Source: Sporosarcina sp. FSL K6-3457 (lineage in GTDB: Bacteria; Bacillota; Bacilli; Bacillales_A; Planococcaceae). Taken from it: a stretch of DNA of 64,000 nt. Within the stretch, counting starts at the first letter, position 1. Each line of letters opens with the position of its first letter. The position numbers were made by a program, and so were the translations under genes. Under the pieces are notes generated by a model. It was given only the letters and a program-made list of their open reading frames with translations. It ran no database searches and had not been told where the DNA came from. Location of the stretch: assembly GCF_038007285.1 (NCBI RefSeq), contig NZ_JBBOWX010000001.1:1815501-1879500 (forward strand), in the 5' to 3' direction. Of this stretch, positions 50,814 through 59,591 are shown in pieces.

Positions 50814-52115
50814 ATGAAGAAAATACTATTATTTTTGAGTGCATGTATGTTGATGTTTGTTTTAGGCGCTTGTGGAAAACCAAAGGCTGATTTGACGATT
50901 ACTTCATTTACGGATGAGTTGCAACCCGCAATTGATATTTTTGAAGAGAAATATGATGTGACTGTAGATTTACAAATTATTCCTATGGAGAATTACACGA
51001 CAACATTAAGGCCGGCACTTGAAAGTGGAAAAGGAGCACCGGATATTTTCACTGGTGAACTAGCCTTCTTAAAGCAATGGACAGAACAGGAATACTGGGA
51101 GACGCTTTCTCAAGATCCTTACAATGTGAGTGAATGGGAAAGTGATTATGTCGACTATGTTTGGGACCTTGGAAAAAATGAAGCAGGTGATGTAAAAGCT
51201 ATATCGTGGCAAATAACTCCTGGTGGAATCTATTATCGAAGAAGTATTGCACAAAAAGTACTTGGGACAGATGACCCAGCAGAAATCGGTAAACGCCTCT
51301 CAACAATGGAAGGATTGCTTGAAGTTGGTGAAGAATTAAAAAAACAAAATTATCGTTTATTCCCTGACGAAGGGTCCATTAGACCATATACGGATGGTAC
51401 AAATAAAAAAGCTTGGGTAAATGACAATAATGAATTAATTATGACAGATGAACGTTTATCTTATTTTGACTATGCGAAAGAAGTTCGTGATAAAGAGTAT
51501 TCTGCTCTTGCACCTGCATGGTCCCCAGCTTGGTTTGAATCATTTGATGGTCCAATCAGTTATAACATGGGTTGGGATAAACTTGAAGAAGGAGGAGATG
51601 ATTCAAAGCAAACTGAAGTTTTTGGTGTCTCCTTACCAACATGGGCACTTAACTCAGTCTTTAAAGCAGATGCCAATAAAAATGCTGGGGATTGGGCAAT
51701 TACAAATGGTCCGACACCTTATTTTGAAGGCGGAACGTGGTTAGGTATGTACAAGGGGTCAGAGAATAAAGATTTAGCCTTTAAATTTATTGAAATGATG
51801 GTTCACGACGAAGAATTTTTAACAGAGTGGGCTAAAACAACAGGAGATGTATTGTCTTACCTTCCTGTAACAGAGAAGATTAAAGGTGACTTTTCTGATG
51901 ACTTTCTAGGTGGTCAAAATAACTATGAATTCTTTTTAACAGAGGCAACAAAAATTGATGCAAGTATTATTACAAAATATGATCAGCAAATTAGTGAATT
52001 CTTCGGTACACAAGTTGGAAACTATGTAGAAGGAAAAGTAACAAAAGAAGCTGCGTTAGCCGAGTTTTATACGGAAGTGAAAAATGCATATCCAGACCTG
52101 ATTTTACCTGAATAA
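50814..52115 (+). CDS. CUT1 sugar ABC transporter binding lipoprotein, system 2
   Basis: This is the extracytoplasmic receptor of the second importer. The lipoprotein signal ends in VLGAC, and the mature 410 residues show the solute-binding family-1 pattern, with FEEKYDVTVDLQIIPMENYTTTLRPALESGKGAPDIFTGE near the N-terminus. It differs markedly from the system 1 receptor, suggesting another oligosaccharide. AGGAAGTG precedes ATG 50814. A hairpin follows the stop. Confidence 0.92.
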   Translation: MKKILLFLSACMLMFVLGACGKPKADLTITSFTDELQPAIDIFEEKYDVTVDLQIIPMENYTTTLRPALESGKGAPDIFTGELAFLKQWTEQEYWETLSQDPYNVSEWESDYVDYVWDLGKNEAGDVKAISWQITPGGIYYRRSIAQKVLGTDDPAEIGKRLSTMEGLLEVGEELKKQNYRLFPDEGSIRPYTDGTNKKAWVNDNNELIMTDERLSYFDYAKEVRDKEYSALAPAWSPAWFESFDGPISYNMGWDKLEEGGDDSKQTEVFGVSLPTWALNSVFKADANKNAGDWAITNGPTPYFEGGTWLGMYKGSENKDLAFKFIEMMVHDEEFLTEWAKTTGDVLSYLPVTEKIKGDFSDDFLGGQNNYEFFLTEATKIDASIITKYDQQISEFFGTQVGNYVEGKVTKEAALAEFYTEVKNAYPDLILPE

Positions 52116-52152
52116 TAGAATCTATTTATTCCGGAAATAAAATAAGTTGAAA

Positions 52153-52184
52153 GGGGGAGTACGTTATTACTCGGGTACTCCCCA
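52153..52184 (+). promoter_or_regulatory. Intercistronic hairpin after binding-protein gene 2
   Basis: GGGGAGTAC pairs with GGTACTCCCC around an 11-nt loop, then CATCTTTT. It lies between receptor and permease genes, as in system 1, and probably tunes their relative expression. Confidence 0.7.
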
Positions 52185-52213
52185 TCTTTTAGCAGGCAAG
52201 GAGTGGAAGAAAA

Positions 52214-53113
52214 GTGACGACTAATAATCGTAAAGGATACTACTATATAGCGCCTTTTGTCATTGTGTTCTTGGTATTTAGTATCTATCCAATTTTATTA
52301 ACGTTTTATTATAGCTTAACAAATTATTCGGGTATGGGCGGTATAGGAAATGCCGATTTTATCTTATTCGATAATTATAAGAGGCTATTTACTGATCCAT
52401 TTTTCTACGAATCTTTAGGTAATACACTTAAAATATGGGGATTAAATTTTGTAGTACAAATTACAATTGCCCTTGGATTAGCATTACTATTTACCAACAT
52501 TCGTTTGAAGATGAAGGGTGTGGGTGTATTTAGGGCTTTGTTCTATTTGCCAAATATCATTACAGTCGCATCTGTCGCTATACTTTTCAATATTTTACTA
52601 GATTGGAACCACGGTGCTTTAAATCAAATGTTATTGAGCTTTGGTATTATCGATTCTCCCATTAACTGGCTCAACAAGCCAGCCTATGCACAAGCCTCAG
52701 TGGCTTTGATTGGTGCTTGGATGTGGTTTGGTAGTTCCTTCATTATCTTAATGGCTGGAATATCTGGTATTTCAAAGGACTATTATGAAGCCGCTTATAT
52801 TGATGGGGCAACTTGGTGGCAATCATTTATTAACGTAACATTACCATTATTAAAGCCGATCTTATTGTATGTATTAATTACATCGATTATTGGCGGTTTA
52901 CAGATATTTGATTTACCAATGTTACTTACGGATACACGTGGAGCACCTGATAGATCGTTGAATACAATGGTGCTTTATTTATATAACCAAGCTTTCAAAT
53001 ATAACAACTTTGGTTATGCAGCAGCAATTGCATATGGGTTGTTCTTAATTACTGTAGTCTTCTCGGCGGTAACCTTCCGTTCGATGTACAGGAAAAATGT
53101 AGGACAGGAGTGA
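52214..53113 (+). CDS. Sugar ABC transporter permease 1, system 2 (MalF type)
   Basis: This membrane subunit of 299 residues has six predicted helices, starting with GYYYIAPFVIVFLVFSIYPI, and the EAA loop YEAAYIDGATWWQSFINVTLPLLKP. GTG 52214 follows AAGGAGTGGAAG. It overlaps the next frame slightly. As in system 1 there is no ATPase gene nearby. Confidence 0.92.
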   Translation: MTTNNRKGYYYIAPFVIVFLVFSIYPILLTFYYSLTNYSGMGGIGNADFILFDNYKRLFTDPFFYESLGNTLKIWGLNFVVQITIALGLALLFTNIRLKMKGVGVFRALFYLPNIITVASVAILFNILLDWNHGALNQMLLSFGIIDSPINWLNKPAYAQASVALIGAWMWFGSSFIILMAGISGISKDYYEAAYIDGATWWQSFINVTLPLLKPILLYVLITSIIGGLQIFDLPMLLTDTRGAPDRSLNTMVLYLYNQAFKYNNFGYAAAIAYGLFLITVVFSAVTFRSMYRKNVGQE

Positions 53114-53118
53114 ACGTA

Positions 53119-53946
53119 GTGAATAAAATGAAATTGTTAAAAGTATCTTTATACGCTTTGTTAATTCTATTATTAGTCATATGTTTCATTCCATTTTTTA
53201 TGATGATCATTAATGCTACTAGAACAAATGCAGAAATACTGAGAGGTTTTTCTCTTTTGCCAGGTAGTGCTGCGCTTGAAAACTATAATATTCTGGCAAG
53301 TTATATGGATGTGTGGAGAGGATTTTTAAACAGTTTAATTATTGCTGTTTCTGTTACTTTTTTAAATTCTTATTTCTCTGCACTAACGGCTTTTGCATTT
53401 GTGATTTATAACTTTAAAGGGAAAAATGTTATTTTCATTACCTTTTTAGTTATGATGATGGTTCCAGGTCAACTGGGGTTAATTGGGTTATATGATCTAA
53501 GTAGTGCCTTAGGTATACTAGATACATATCTTCCATTAATCATACCAGCGATTGCTGCACCATTTACGGTCTTTTTCTTTAGACAGTATATGCTGACAAC
53601 CATGCATGCTTCGCTGTTGGAGGCGGCTAGAATCGACGGGGCATCAGAACTTCGAATGTTTCACAGTATCGTAATCCCTGTTTTAATGCCAGCCATTGCA
53701 ACAATGGGTATATTTACGTTTATAGGGACTTGGAATAACTATATTACTCCACTTGTCATTTTAAAATCTCCGGATTTATTTACATTACCAGTGATGATGG
53801 GAGCACTTCGCGGATCACCTGTTGCGAAGAATTTAGGAGCAATGTATATGGGAATTACAATTTCAGTTGTACCAATTATGCTAGCATTTCTTTTCTTCTC
53901 CCGCTATATCGTCGGTAGTATTTCGGCTGGGGCTGTAAAAGAGTAA
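53119..53946 (+). CDS. Sugar ABC transporter permease 2, system 2 (MalG type)
   Basis: This is the second membrane subunit, about 275 residues, with a MalG-type N-terminus (LLVICFIPFFMMIINATRTNAEILRG) and the EAA loop LEAARIDGASELRMFHSIVIPVLMP. GTG 53119 is preferred because AGGAG at 53106-53110 has correct spacing to it; GTG 53110 overlaps that site. It is followed by three catabolic genes in the same direction. Confidence 0.9.
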   Translation: MNKMKLLKVSLYALLILLLVICFIPFFMMIINATRTNAEILRGFSLLPGSAALENYNILASYMDVWRGFLNSLIIAVSVTFLNSYFSALTAFAFVIYNFKGKNVIFITFLVMMMVPGQLGLIGLYDLSSALGILDTYLPLIIPAIAAPFTVFFFRQYMLTTMHASLLEAARIDGASELRMFHSIVIPVLMPAIATMGIFTFIGTWNNYITPLVILKSPDLFTLPVMMGALRGSPVAKNLGAMYMGITISVVPIMLAFLFFSRYIVGSISAGAVKE

Positions 53947-53982
53947 GAGTCATATGAATTTACATTTAGAGGAGGAAAAAAT

Positions 53983-54741
53983 ATGAGAAGCATAGGTTTA
54001 CAATTCTGGTCAATTCGAGAAGAGATGGCAGAGGATTTATTGGGAATGATTGAAAAGGTAGCGAAAATGGGTTATACAGGTGCACAATTTGCAGGATTCT
54101 TTGATTATACGGCTGAAGAGGTTAAGGCAAAGATGGATGAAGTAGGTATTATAGCGGCAGGTGCACATGTTCAAATTGCCGAACTTGAAAATAATCTGGA
54201 TGAGACATTGAAATATCATGAAACGATTGGCAACGATTTAATTATCGTTCCTTACTTACCAGAAAATATGCGAACAACTGCTGAAGACTATAAACGAACG
54301 GCTGAATTATTAAATACTATTGGTGAAAAGGTGCATGCCAAAGGATTTACATTAGGCTATCATAACCATGATTTTGAGTTTGATGTGTTTGACGGGAAAA
54401 CAGGATTAGAAATTCTCTTTGAAAATACGGATGCAAATCATTTGAAAATGGAATTAGATTGCTTCTGGGCTTCTTATACAGGCAATAATCCACTAGATAT
54501 TATTGATAAGTATGCAAATCGTTGTGTGTCATTGCACATTAAAGATATGAAGATTAAGGGGAATCAGCATATTTCTACTGAGCTCGGCACTGGAACGCTC
54601 CCGTTAGCTGATTATATTCGAAAAGGGAAAGAGCATAACGTCAAGTGGTTTATTGTTGAACAAGAACACTTTACGAAAGATCCAGTAGAAAGTGCCGCAC
54701 AAAATGTGAAAGCGATTAGCGTGATACTTGACAAAAAATAA
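53983..54741 (+). CDS. Sugar isomerase/epimerase (TIM barrel, YcjR-like)
   Basis: This 252-residue protein of the xylose-isomerase-like TIM-barrel family has metal-site segments LGYHNHDFEF, KMELDCFW, SLHIKDM and FIVEQEHF. It is shorter than and only distantly related to the 322-residue isomerases of this island, so it likely performs another step, for example epimerisation or hydrolysis of a 3-keto-sugar. It is 36 bp after the permease and 27 bp before the Gfo/Idh gene, in one operon. GGAGGA precedes ATG 53983. Confidence 0.85.
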   Translation: MRSIGLQFWSIREEMAEDLLGMIEKVAKMGYTGAQFAGFFDYTAEEVKAKMDEVGIIAAGAHVQIAELENNLDETLKYHETIGNDLIIVPYLPENMRTTAEDYKRTAELLNTIGEKVHAKGFTLGYHNHDFEFDVFDGKTGLEILFENTDANHLKMELDCFWASYTGNNPLDIIDKYANRCVSLHIKDMKIKGNQHISTELGTGTLPLADYIRKGKEHNVKWFIVEQEHFTKDPVESAAQNVKAISVILDKK

Positions 54742-54768
54742 TAATAATTCTTGAGGAGGAATTTGAAT

Positions 54769-55794
54769 ATGAGTAAATTAAAAATAGGTGTAATAGGGTG
54801 CGGAAGTATCGCTAGGCTAAGGCACCTACCTGAATATGCCGCAAATCAGAATGTAGAAATTGTTGCGGTATGTGATAGTGTGGAAGACCGTGTAAAAGAA
54901 ACTGCCGAAATGTACAATGCTAAAGCGTATACAAATTATGAAGAGCTACTTGCAGATAGTAGTATTGATGCGATTAGTGTTTGTCTACCAAACTATTTAC
55001 ATGCAGCTGTCTCCATTGCTGCATCAAATGCCGGTATGCATGTGTTATGTGAAAAGCCAATGGCAACTTCACGTGAAGAAGCACAGCAGATGATTGAAGC
55101 TGCAAGTGTTGCTAACAAAAAACTAATGATTGGGCATAACCAACGTTTTGTTTCCTCGCATGAAAAGGCAAGGCAGCTCATTGCTAATGGCGAGCTTGGG
55201 AAAATTTACAGCTTCCGTACCGCATTTGGTCATCCAGGACCAGAGGCTTGGAGTATTGATGGGCGTAATAGTTGGTTCTTTAATAAGGAACAAGCATTTA
55301 TTGGCGCAATGGGTGACTTAGGTGTTCACAAAACAGATTTGATGCGCTATTTACTAGGTGAAGAATTTGTTGAGGTCGCTGGATTCGTTGAAACAAATGC
55401 CAAAGAAAACACAGATATTGATGACAACGCTGTTTGTATTTTGAAGTCTGAAAGCGGGATTATTGGCACACTTGCGGCAAGCTGGGCCTACACCGCGCAA
55501 TCTGATAATTCAACGATTATTTACGGGGAAAAAGCAATACTTCGGTTGGAAGACGATCCGCAGTATTCACTAATTGTGCACTATACAAATGGTGAAGTTG
55601 TAAAGTATGAATTGGGTGCGATTCAATCAAATGAAGAAGGTGGTCAGCATACCTCACATGTGATTGATCATTTTGTATCAGCAATTATCAATGATACAGA
55701 TGTGCTTGTATCCGGAGAAGAGGGGATGAAATCACTGGAAGTCGTCCTAGCAGCCTTAAAGTCCCATCAAAATAAAACAATTGAAAAAGTCTAA
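54769..55794 (+). CDS. Gfo/Idh/MocA oxidoreductase (ThuB-like), paralogue B
   Basis: This NAD(P)-dependent sugar oxidoreductase of 341 residues is nearly identical to that at 43081-44106: same Rossmann motif (VIGCGSIAR), same CEKPMATSREEA signature and same GAMGDLGVHKTDLMRYLLGEE region. Differences are spread as synonymous and mild replacement changes, so both copies appear functional. ATG 54769 follows GAGGAGGA; an in-frame TTG at 54751 precedes the ribosome binding site. It forms a duplicated pair with the next gene, but here no ThuA gene accompanies it. Confidence 0.9.
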   Translation: MSKLKIGVIGCGSIARLRHLPEYAANQNVEIVAVCDSVEDRVKETAEMYNAKAYTNYEELLADSSIDAISVCLPNYLHAAVSIAASNAGMHVLCEKPMATSREEAQQMIEAASVANKKLMIGHNQRFVSSHEKARQLIANGELGKIYSFRTAFGHPGPEAWSIDGRNSWFFNKEQAFIGAMGDLGVHKTDLMRYLLGEEFVEVAGFVETNAKENTDIDDNAVCILKSESGIIGTLAASWAYTAQSDNSTIIYGEKAILRLEDDPQYSLIVHYTNGEVVKYELGAIQSNEEGGQHTSHVIDHFVSAIINDTDVLVSGEEGMKSLEVVLAALKSHQNKTIEKV

Positions 55795-55824
55795 CAGAAG
55801 AAGATTCAGTAGGAGGTACTACTT

Positions 55825-56793
55825 ATGAAACTAGGCGTATTCGCGGTGTTATTCGCAGAAAAATCATTTGAAGACATGCTAGATCATGTGAAAAATGCTG
55901 GCGTAGAAGCGATTGAAATAGGGACAGGTGGCTATCCAGGGGATGCTCATTGTAATGTTGATGAGCTACTAGCTAGTGAAGACAAGCGTAAGGAGTATTT
56001 GGATAAAGTGCAGTCGCGAGGACTGATGATTAGCGCGTTCAGCTGCCACAATAATCCCATTTCACCTGATGAAAAAGTGGCACAAAATGCACATGAAACA
56101 CTCGTGAAAACGATAAAACTTGCTGGATTACTAGGCGTGCCAGTTGTCAATACATTTTCAGGAATACCAGGTGCTCATGAGGAGTCTAAGCTGCCAAGCT
56201 GGCCGGTTTCCCCGTGGCCAACGGAGTACTCGGATATTTACAACTGGCAATGGGAACAAAAACTGATTCCTTATTGGAGAGAGATAGGGAAGTTGGCAGA
56301 AGATAGCGGTGTGAAAATTGGTATCGAACTTCACGGTGGTTTTTCCGTGCATACCCCGTATACGCTGTTGAAATTAAGAGAGGCAACTTCACCTGCCATT
56401 GGAGCTAATTTAGATCCAAGTCATCTATGGTGGCAGGGGATTGACCCAGTCGCAGCGATTAAAATTTTAGGCAAAGAAAATGCTATACATCACTTTCATG
56501 CAAAAGATACCTTCATTGACCAAGATAATGTTAACATGCATGGTCTAACGGATATGCAATCTTATGGAGATGTGCAAACACGTGCATGGACCTTTAGATC
56601 TGTTGGCTGTGGACATAGTATTCAAGAGTGGTCGGATATGATGAGTGCACTACGCACATATGGCTATGATTATGTGGTCAGCATTGAGCATGAAGATCCG
56701 TTGATGTCGATTGATGAAGGATTTTCACGTGCTGTAACGAATTTGAAATCGATTTTGATCAAGGATCAGCCTACGGATATGTGGTGGGTGTAA
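55825..56793 (+). CDS. Sugar isomerase/epimerase, paralogue B
   Basis: This 322-residue TIM-barrel protein is nearly identical to that at 44284-45252. All metal-site segments are kept (GIELHGGFSVHTPY, NLDPSHLWWQG, HFHAKDTF, SIEHEDPL). Replacements cluster in residues about 24-160, while the last 150 residues differ at only a few positions. TAGGAGGT precedes ATG 55825. It ends operon 2 and is followed by a terminator homologous to that of paralogue A, into which a MITE has inserted. Confidence 0.87.
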   Translation: MKLGVFAVLFAEKSFEDMLDHVKNAGVEAIEIGTGGYPGDAHCNVDELLASEDKRKEYLDKVQSRGLMISAFSCHNNPISPDEKVAQNAHETLVKTIKLAGLLGVPVVNTFSGIPGAHEESKLPSWPVSPWPTEYSDIYNWQWEQKLIPYWREIGKLAEDSGVKIGIELHGGFSVHTPYTLLKLREATSPAIGANLDPSHLWWQGIDPVAAIKILGKENAIHHFHAKDTFIDQDNVNMHGLTDMQSYGDVQTRAWTFRSVGCGHSIQEWSDMMSALRTYGYDYVVSIEHEDPLMSIDEGFSRAVTNLKSILIKDQPTDMWWV

Positions 56794-56811
56794 CTTGATT
56801 CATGAATAAGT

Positions 56812-56853
56812 AAAGTTGTGTTGTATGAAAAAATCATATAACACAACTTTTTT
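56812..56853 (+). terminator. Terminator of cluster 2, with MITE in its T-tract
   Basis: 17-bp arms (56812-56828 and 56834-56850, starting AAAGTTGTGTTGTATGA) are followed by TTTTTT. It is the sister of the terminator at 45450-45495; the MITE begins at 56855. Confidence 0.92.
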
Positions 56854-56854
56854 C

Positions 56855-57524
56855 CACGTCTGTTGATTAACCATTTACTTGCATAAATCACAGGTAAGTA
56901 AAGGCTTGGAAACCTCCATTTTCACTGGTGCATTTCCGGTTCGCTTTCGGCTAACTATTCACGACATGATTACTGTAGAAGTAGGTGTGTCTAGAAATGA
57001 CGAAGTCATTTCTAGACACACCTTTTCAGTCATCTTATTGCAAATACTTGCCTGTCGCGTACCTACAACGTTCAAGTGAAAAATATAGTTGCTTGGAAAG
57101 AAAAGAATAGATGACTTTCTATAGTGTGTAAGTGCCCGAAGATGCAATTTCGGGCACTTTTGCACGTTGTATAAGGTGCTCCCACTTTATTTTTAGCAAG
57201 TTTTATAAGAATGTGACACTTACTAGAATAGCAGTGGGAAGGACCATGGTAAAAGCTTCAGCTGCCAAAATTGTATCTTTGGCGGCTTTTATCCAAGTGA
57301 AAAGCCAGCTATTCTTTCTTTCCTAAAAGCATTAGCGCTTTATGTACTTATATCTTTGGAGAGCGACGGATGAACGACCACCATAGGATTACCGAAAGCA
57401 TCCCTATACATAAAAATAACCTGGTAATGGTATAGAAGTCATTCAATCCACAGCGAACCAAAAGAACTGTATACAGCACGCATAGTGTTTGATTAAGTTA
57501 TTTTTTGGTTAATCAACAGGCGTG
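56855..57524. mobile_element. MITE-like non-autonomous element, copy 2
   Basis: This 670-bp copy of the element at 1906-2582 has the same 19-bp ends, CACGTCTGTTGATTAACCA (56855-56873) and TGGTTAATCAACAGGCGTG (57506-57524). The left flank ACTTTTTTC (56846-56854) and right flank ATTTTTTC (57525-57532) are the 9-bp target duplication with one base lost on the right. The following CAGTAGT matches the sequence after the sister terminator at 45496, confirming the boundary. No conserved reading frame is present. It fills most of the gap between the isomerase and glucanase genes. Confidence 0.88.
56983..57026 (+). terminator. Perfect 19-bp terminator hairpin inside MITE copy 2
   Basis: AGGTGTGTCTAGAAATGAC (56983-57001) pairs with 57005-57023 across a GAA loop, then TTTT. 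Compared with copy 1, a T-A pair became G-C and the loop became its reverse complement. Confidence 0.85.
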
Positions 57525-57612
57525 ATTTTTTCAGTAGTTTTAATCTAATAACACTACTTTATATATGAATTTCACCCTAATTATCGAGGTATTTACTGAA
57601 TATTCGCTATGC

Positions 57613-57638
57613 TAAAATTAATATTGATAGCGCTTACA
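57613..57638 (+). promoter_or_regulatory. Extended -10 promoter with CcpA cre site for GH5 gene
   Basis: TGC-TAAAAT (extended -10, TAAAAT at 57613-57618) is followed by TGATAGCGCTTACA (57625-57638), which fits the cre consensus TGNNANCGNTNNCA at every defined position. Its place at about +1 to +15 predicts catabolite repression. Confidence 0.7.
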
Positions 57639-57735
57639 AATATATACACTAAGGAGGACGGCTGTTCAACTCAATTTGGTATATTGTACTGGGCTTGATT
57701 TTACAACAAAAATTAAAGGGAGAGGAAGGATTTAT

Positions 57736-59520
57736 TTGAAAAAAACTTTAAATAAAGATTTATTTGGCGTGCATTTATTTTATAGGTTAGTAAAAAAGTT
57801 GTTGCCTGTTGCTATTATATTACTAGCGTTACTTTTACCGTCCATTAGCTTTGCAGCTGATGAGAATGCAGACTTCGACATTCAAACATATGTGAATAAT
57901 ATGCAGCCTGGATGGAATTTAGGCAATACATTTGATGCGGTAGGAACTGATGAAACAGCTTGGGGGAATCCTCGTGTTACGAAAGAGTTTATTGGACAGA
58001 TTGCCGCACAGGGCTATAAAAGTATTCGAATTCCCATTACATTTGATGGACGAATAGGAGGGGGACCTGGCTATGTGATAGATGCAAACTTCCTTAACCG
58101 GGTTGACCAGGTCGTTAAATGGTCGCTGGAGGAAGACTTGTATGTGATGATCAATATCCATCATGATTCATGGATATGGCTAGCAGAGGGAATGGAAGCA
58201 AGTCATGATGAAACTCTTGCTCGTTATAATGCTATTTGGACTCAGCTTGCTGAACGCTTTAAAAACCATTCTATTGAACTGATGTTTGAGAGTATAAATG
58301 AACCACAATTTTGGGATTCTGAATCGGAAAATTATGAGGGATATCTAAAGGAACTGAATACCTCTTTCTATCAAATTGTCAGAGAATCAGGTGGGAATAA
58401 TGATAGTAGACCACTTGTGCTTCCTACTTTGAATACTGGTTCTGAACCGGAAAAATTAGATGCGCTTTATGATACGATTAGTGAACTAAATGATCCGAAT
58501 CTCATTTCAACTGTCCACTATTATGGCTTCTGGCCATTCAGTGTGAATATTGCGGGTAACACTCGTTTTGACGAGGTTTCGAAAAATGATATTATCGAAA
58601 CGTTCGACCGTGTGCATAACAAGTTTGTGGCGAATGGTATTCCCGTAATTATTGGTGAATATGGATTACTTGGATTCGACACAGATATTAATGCTATACA
58701 ACAGGGAGAAAAACTGAAGTTTTTCGAATATATGACTCATTATGCCCAGGAAAAACAGTTGACACATATGTTATGGGATAATGGCCAACATTTTGGAAGA
58801 AAATCTTTCAAATGGTCGAACGAGGAACTATATAATATGATGAAAGCTAGTTGGGAGACGCGTTCAGCGGTAGCTGAATCTAATTTTATCTATTTGAAAA
58901 AAGATATTGAAATTCAGGATATCGAGATCAACCTTGATTTGAACGGAAATCAGTTCGAGTCGCTCACTTGGAACGATGAAGAATTGACGTATGGACAGGA
59001 TTATGAGCTGAATAACAATATATTGACCATTAAAGCAAATTTACTTGCCGAACTTACGTCATCAGGAGAACTGGGAGAAAATGCAGTAGTAGCGGCCAAA
59101 TTCAATAAAGGTGTCGATTGGTTCATTAAAGTGATTACCTATGATAAGCCGAGCCTTCAGAATACAGAGGGGACAACTAGTGATTTTGCAATTCCTACCT
59201 TGTTTAATGGTGATAATCTCGCCACAATGGAGGCGGTGTATAAAAATGGTGATTTTGCAGGACCGCAAAATTGGACTTCTTACAAGGAGTTTGCTTATAC
59301 ATTCTCTCCAGCTTATGACAAGAATGAGATTATCCTTAAAGAGGCCTTTTTTAATGAGCTAAATGATGGGGAAGTAAAGTTAACATTTCATTTCTGGAGT
59401 GGGGAAGTCCTTACTTATACAATTATAAAAGATGGGGACGATATAGTAGGTATTTCCGAAGTAGAAGAACCAACAATTCAGTTAATGATGAAAGTGTTGT
59501 GGCTGAAGTTTCAAAACTAG
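57736..59520 (+). CDS. Secreted GH5 endoglucanase with C-terminal Ig-like/CBM modules
   Basis: The precursor has a signal peptide with a basic N-region, a Leu/Ile core and a likely cleavage after SFA (about residue 41). The GH5 catalytic domain (about 45-390) begins with QPGWNLGNTFDAVGTDETAWGNP; the acid/base is Glu189 in the INEP motif and the nucleophile Glu308 in IIGEYG. An Ig-like X2 module (about 395-490) and a second beta-sandwich module follow, an order like Bacillus halodurans Cel5B (GH5-Ig-CBM46). It should cleave beta-1,4-glucan or mixed or xyloglucan chains outside the cell. TTG 57736 follows GAGAGGAAGG. The last 12 residues look out of character, and a neighbouring frame continues to a stop at about 59538. 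Confidence 0.87.
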   Translation: MKKTLNKDLFGVHLFYRLVKKLLPVAIILLALLLPSISFAADENADFDIQTYVNNMQPGWNLGNTFDAVGTDETAWGNPRVTKEFIGQIAAQGYKSIRIPITFDGRIGGGPGYVIDANFLNRVDQVVKWSLEEDLYVMINIHHDSWIWLAEGMEASHDETLARYNAIWTQLAERFKNHSIELMFESINEPQFWDSESENYEGYLKELNTSFYQIVRESGGNNDSRPLVLPTLNTGSEPEKLDALYDTISELNDPNLISTVHYYGFWPFSVNIAGNTRFDEVSKNDIIETFDRVHNKFVANGIPVIIGEYGLLGFDTDINAIQQGEKLKFFEYMTHYAQEKQLTHMLWDNGQHFGRKSFKWSNEELYNMMKASWETRSAVAESNFIYLKKDIEIQDIEINLDLNGNQFESLTWNDEELTYGQDYELNNNILTIKANLLAELTSSGELGENAVVAAKFNKGVDWFIKVITYDKPSLQNTEGTTSDFAIPTLFNGDNLATMEAVYKNGDFAGPQNWTSYKEFAYTFSPAYDKNEIILKEAFFNELNDGEVKLTFHFWSGEVLTYTIIKDGDDIVGISEVEEPTIQLMMKVLWLKFQN

Positions 59521-59546
59521 ATAGCGGCTGCAGGTAGATTAAAATA

Positions 59547-59591
59547 AACCAGAACATTGAATGAAAAGATTCAATGTTCTGGTTCTTTTTT
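59547..59591. terminator. Bidirectional terminator
   Basis: Perfect 16-bp arms AACCAGAACATTGAAT (59547-59562) and ATTCAATGTTCTGGTT (59569-59584), then TTTTTT. It separates the GH5 gene from the convergent aldo/keto reductase gene. Confidence 0.92.
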
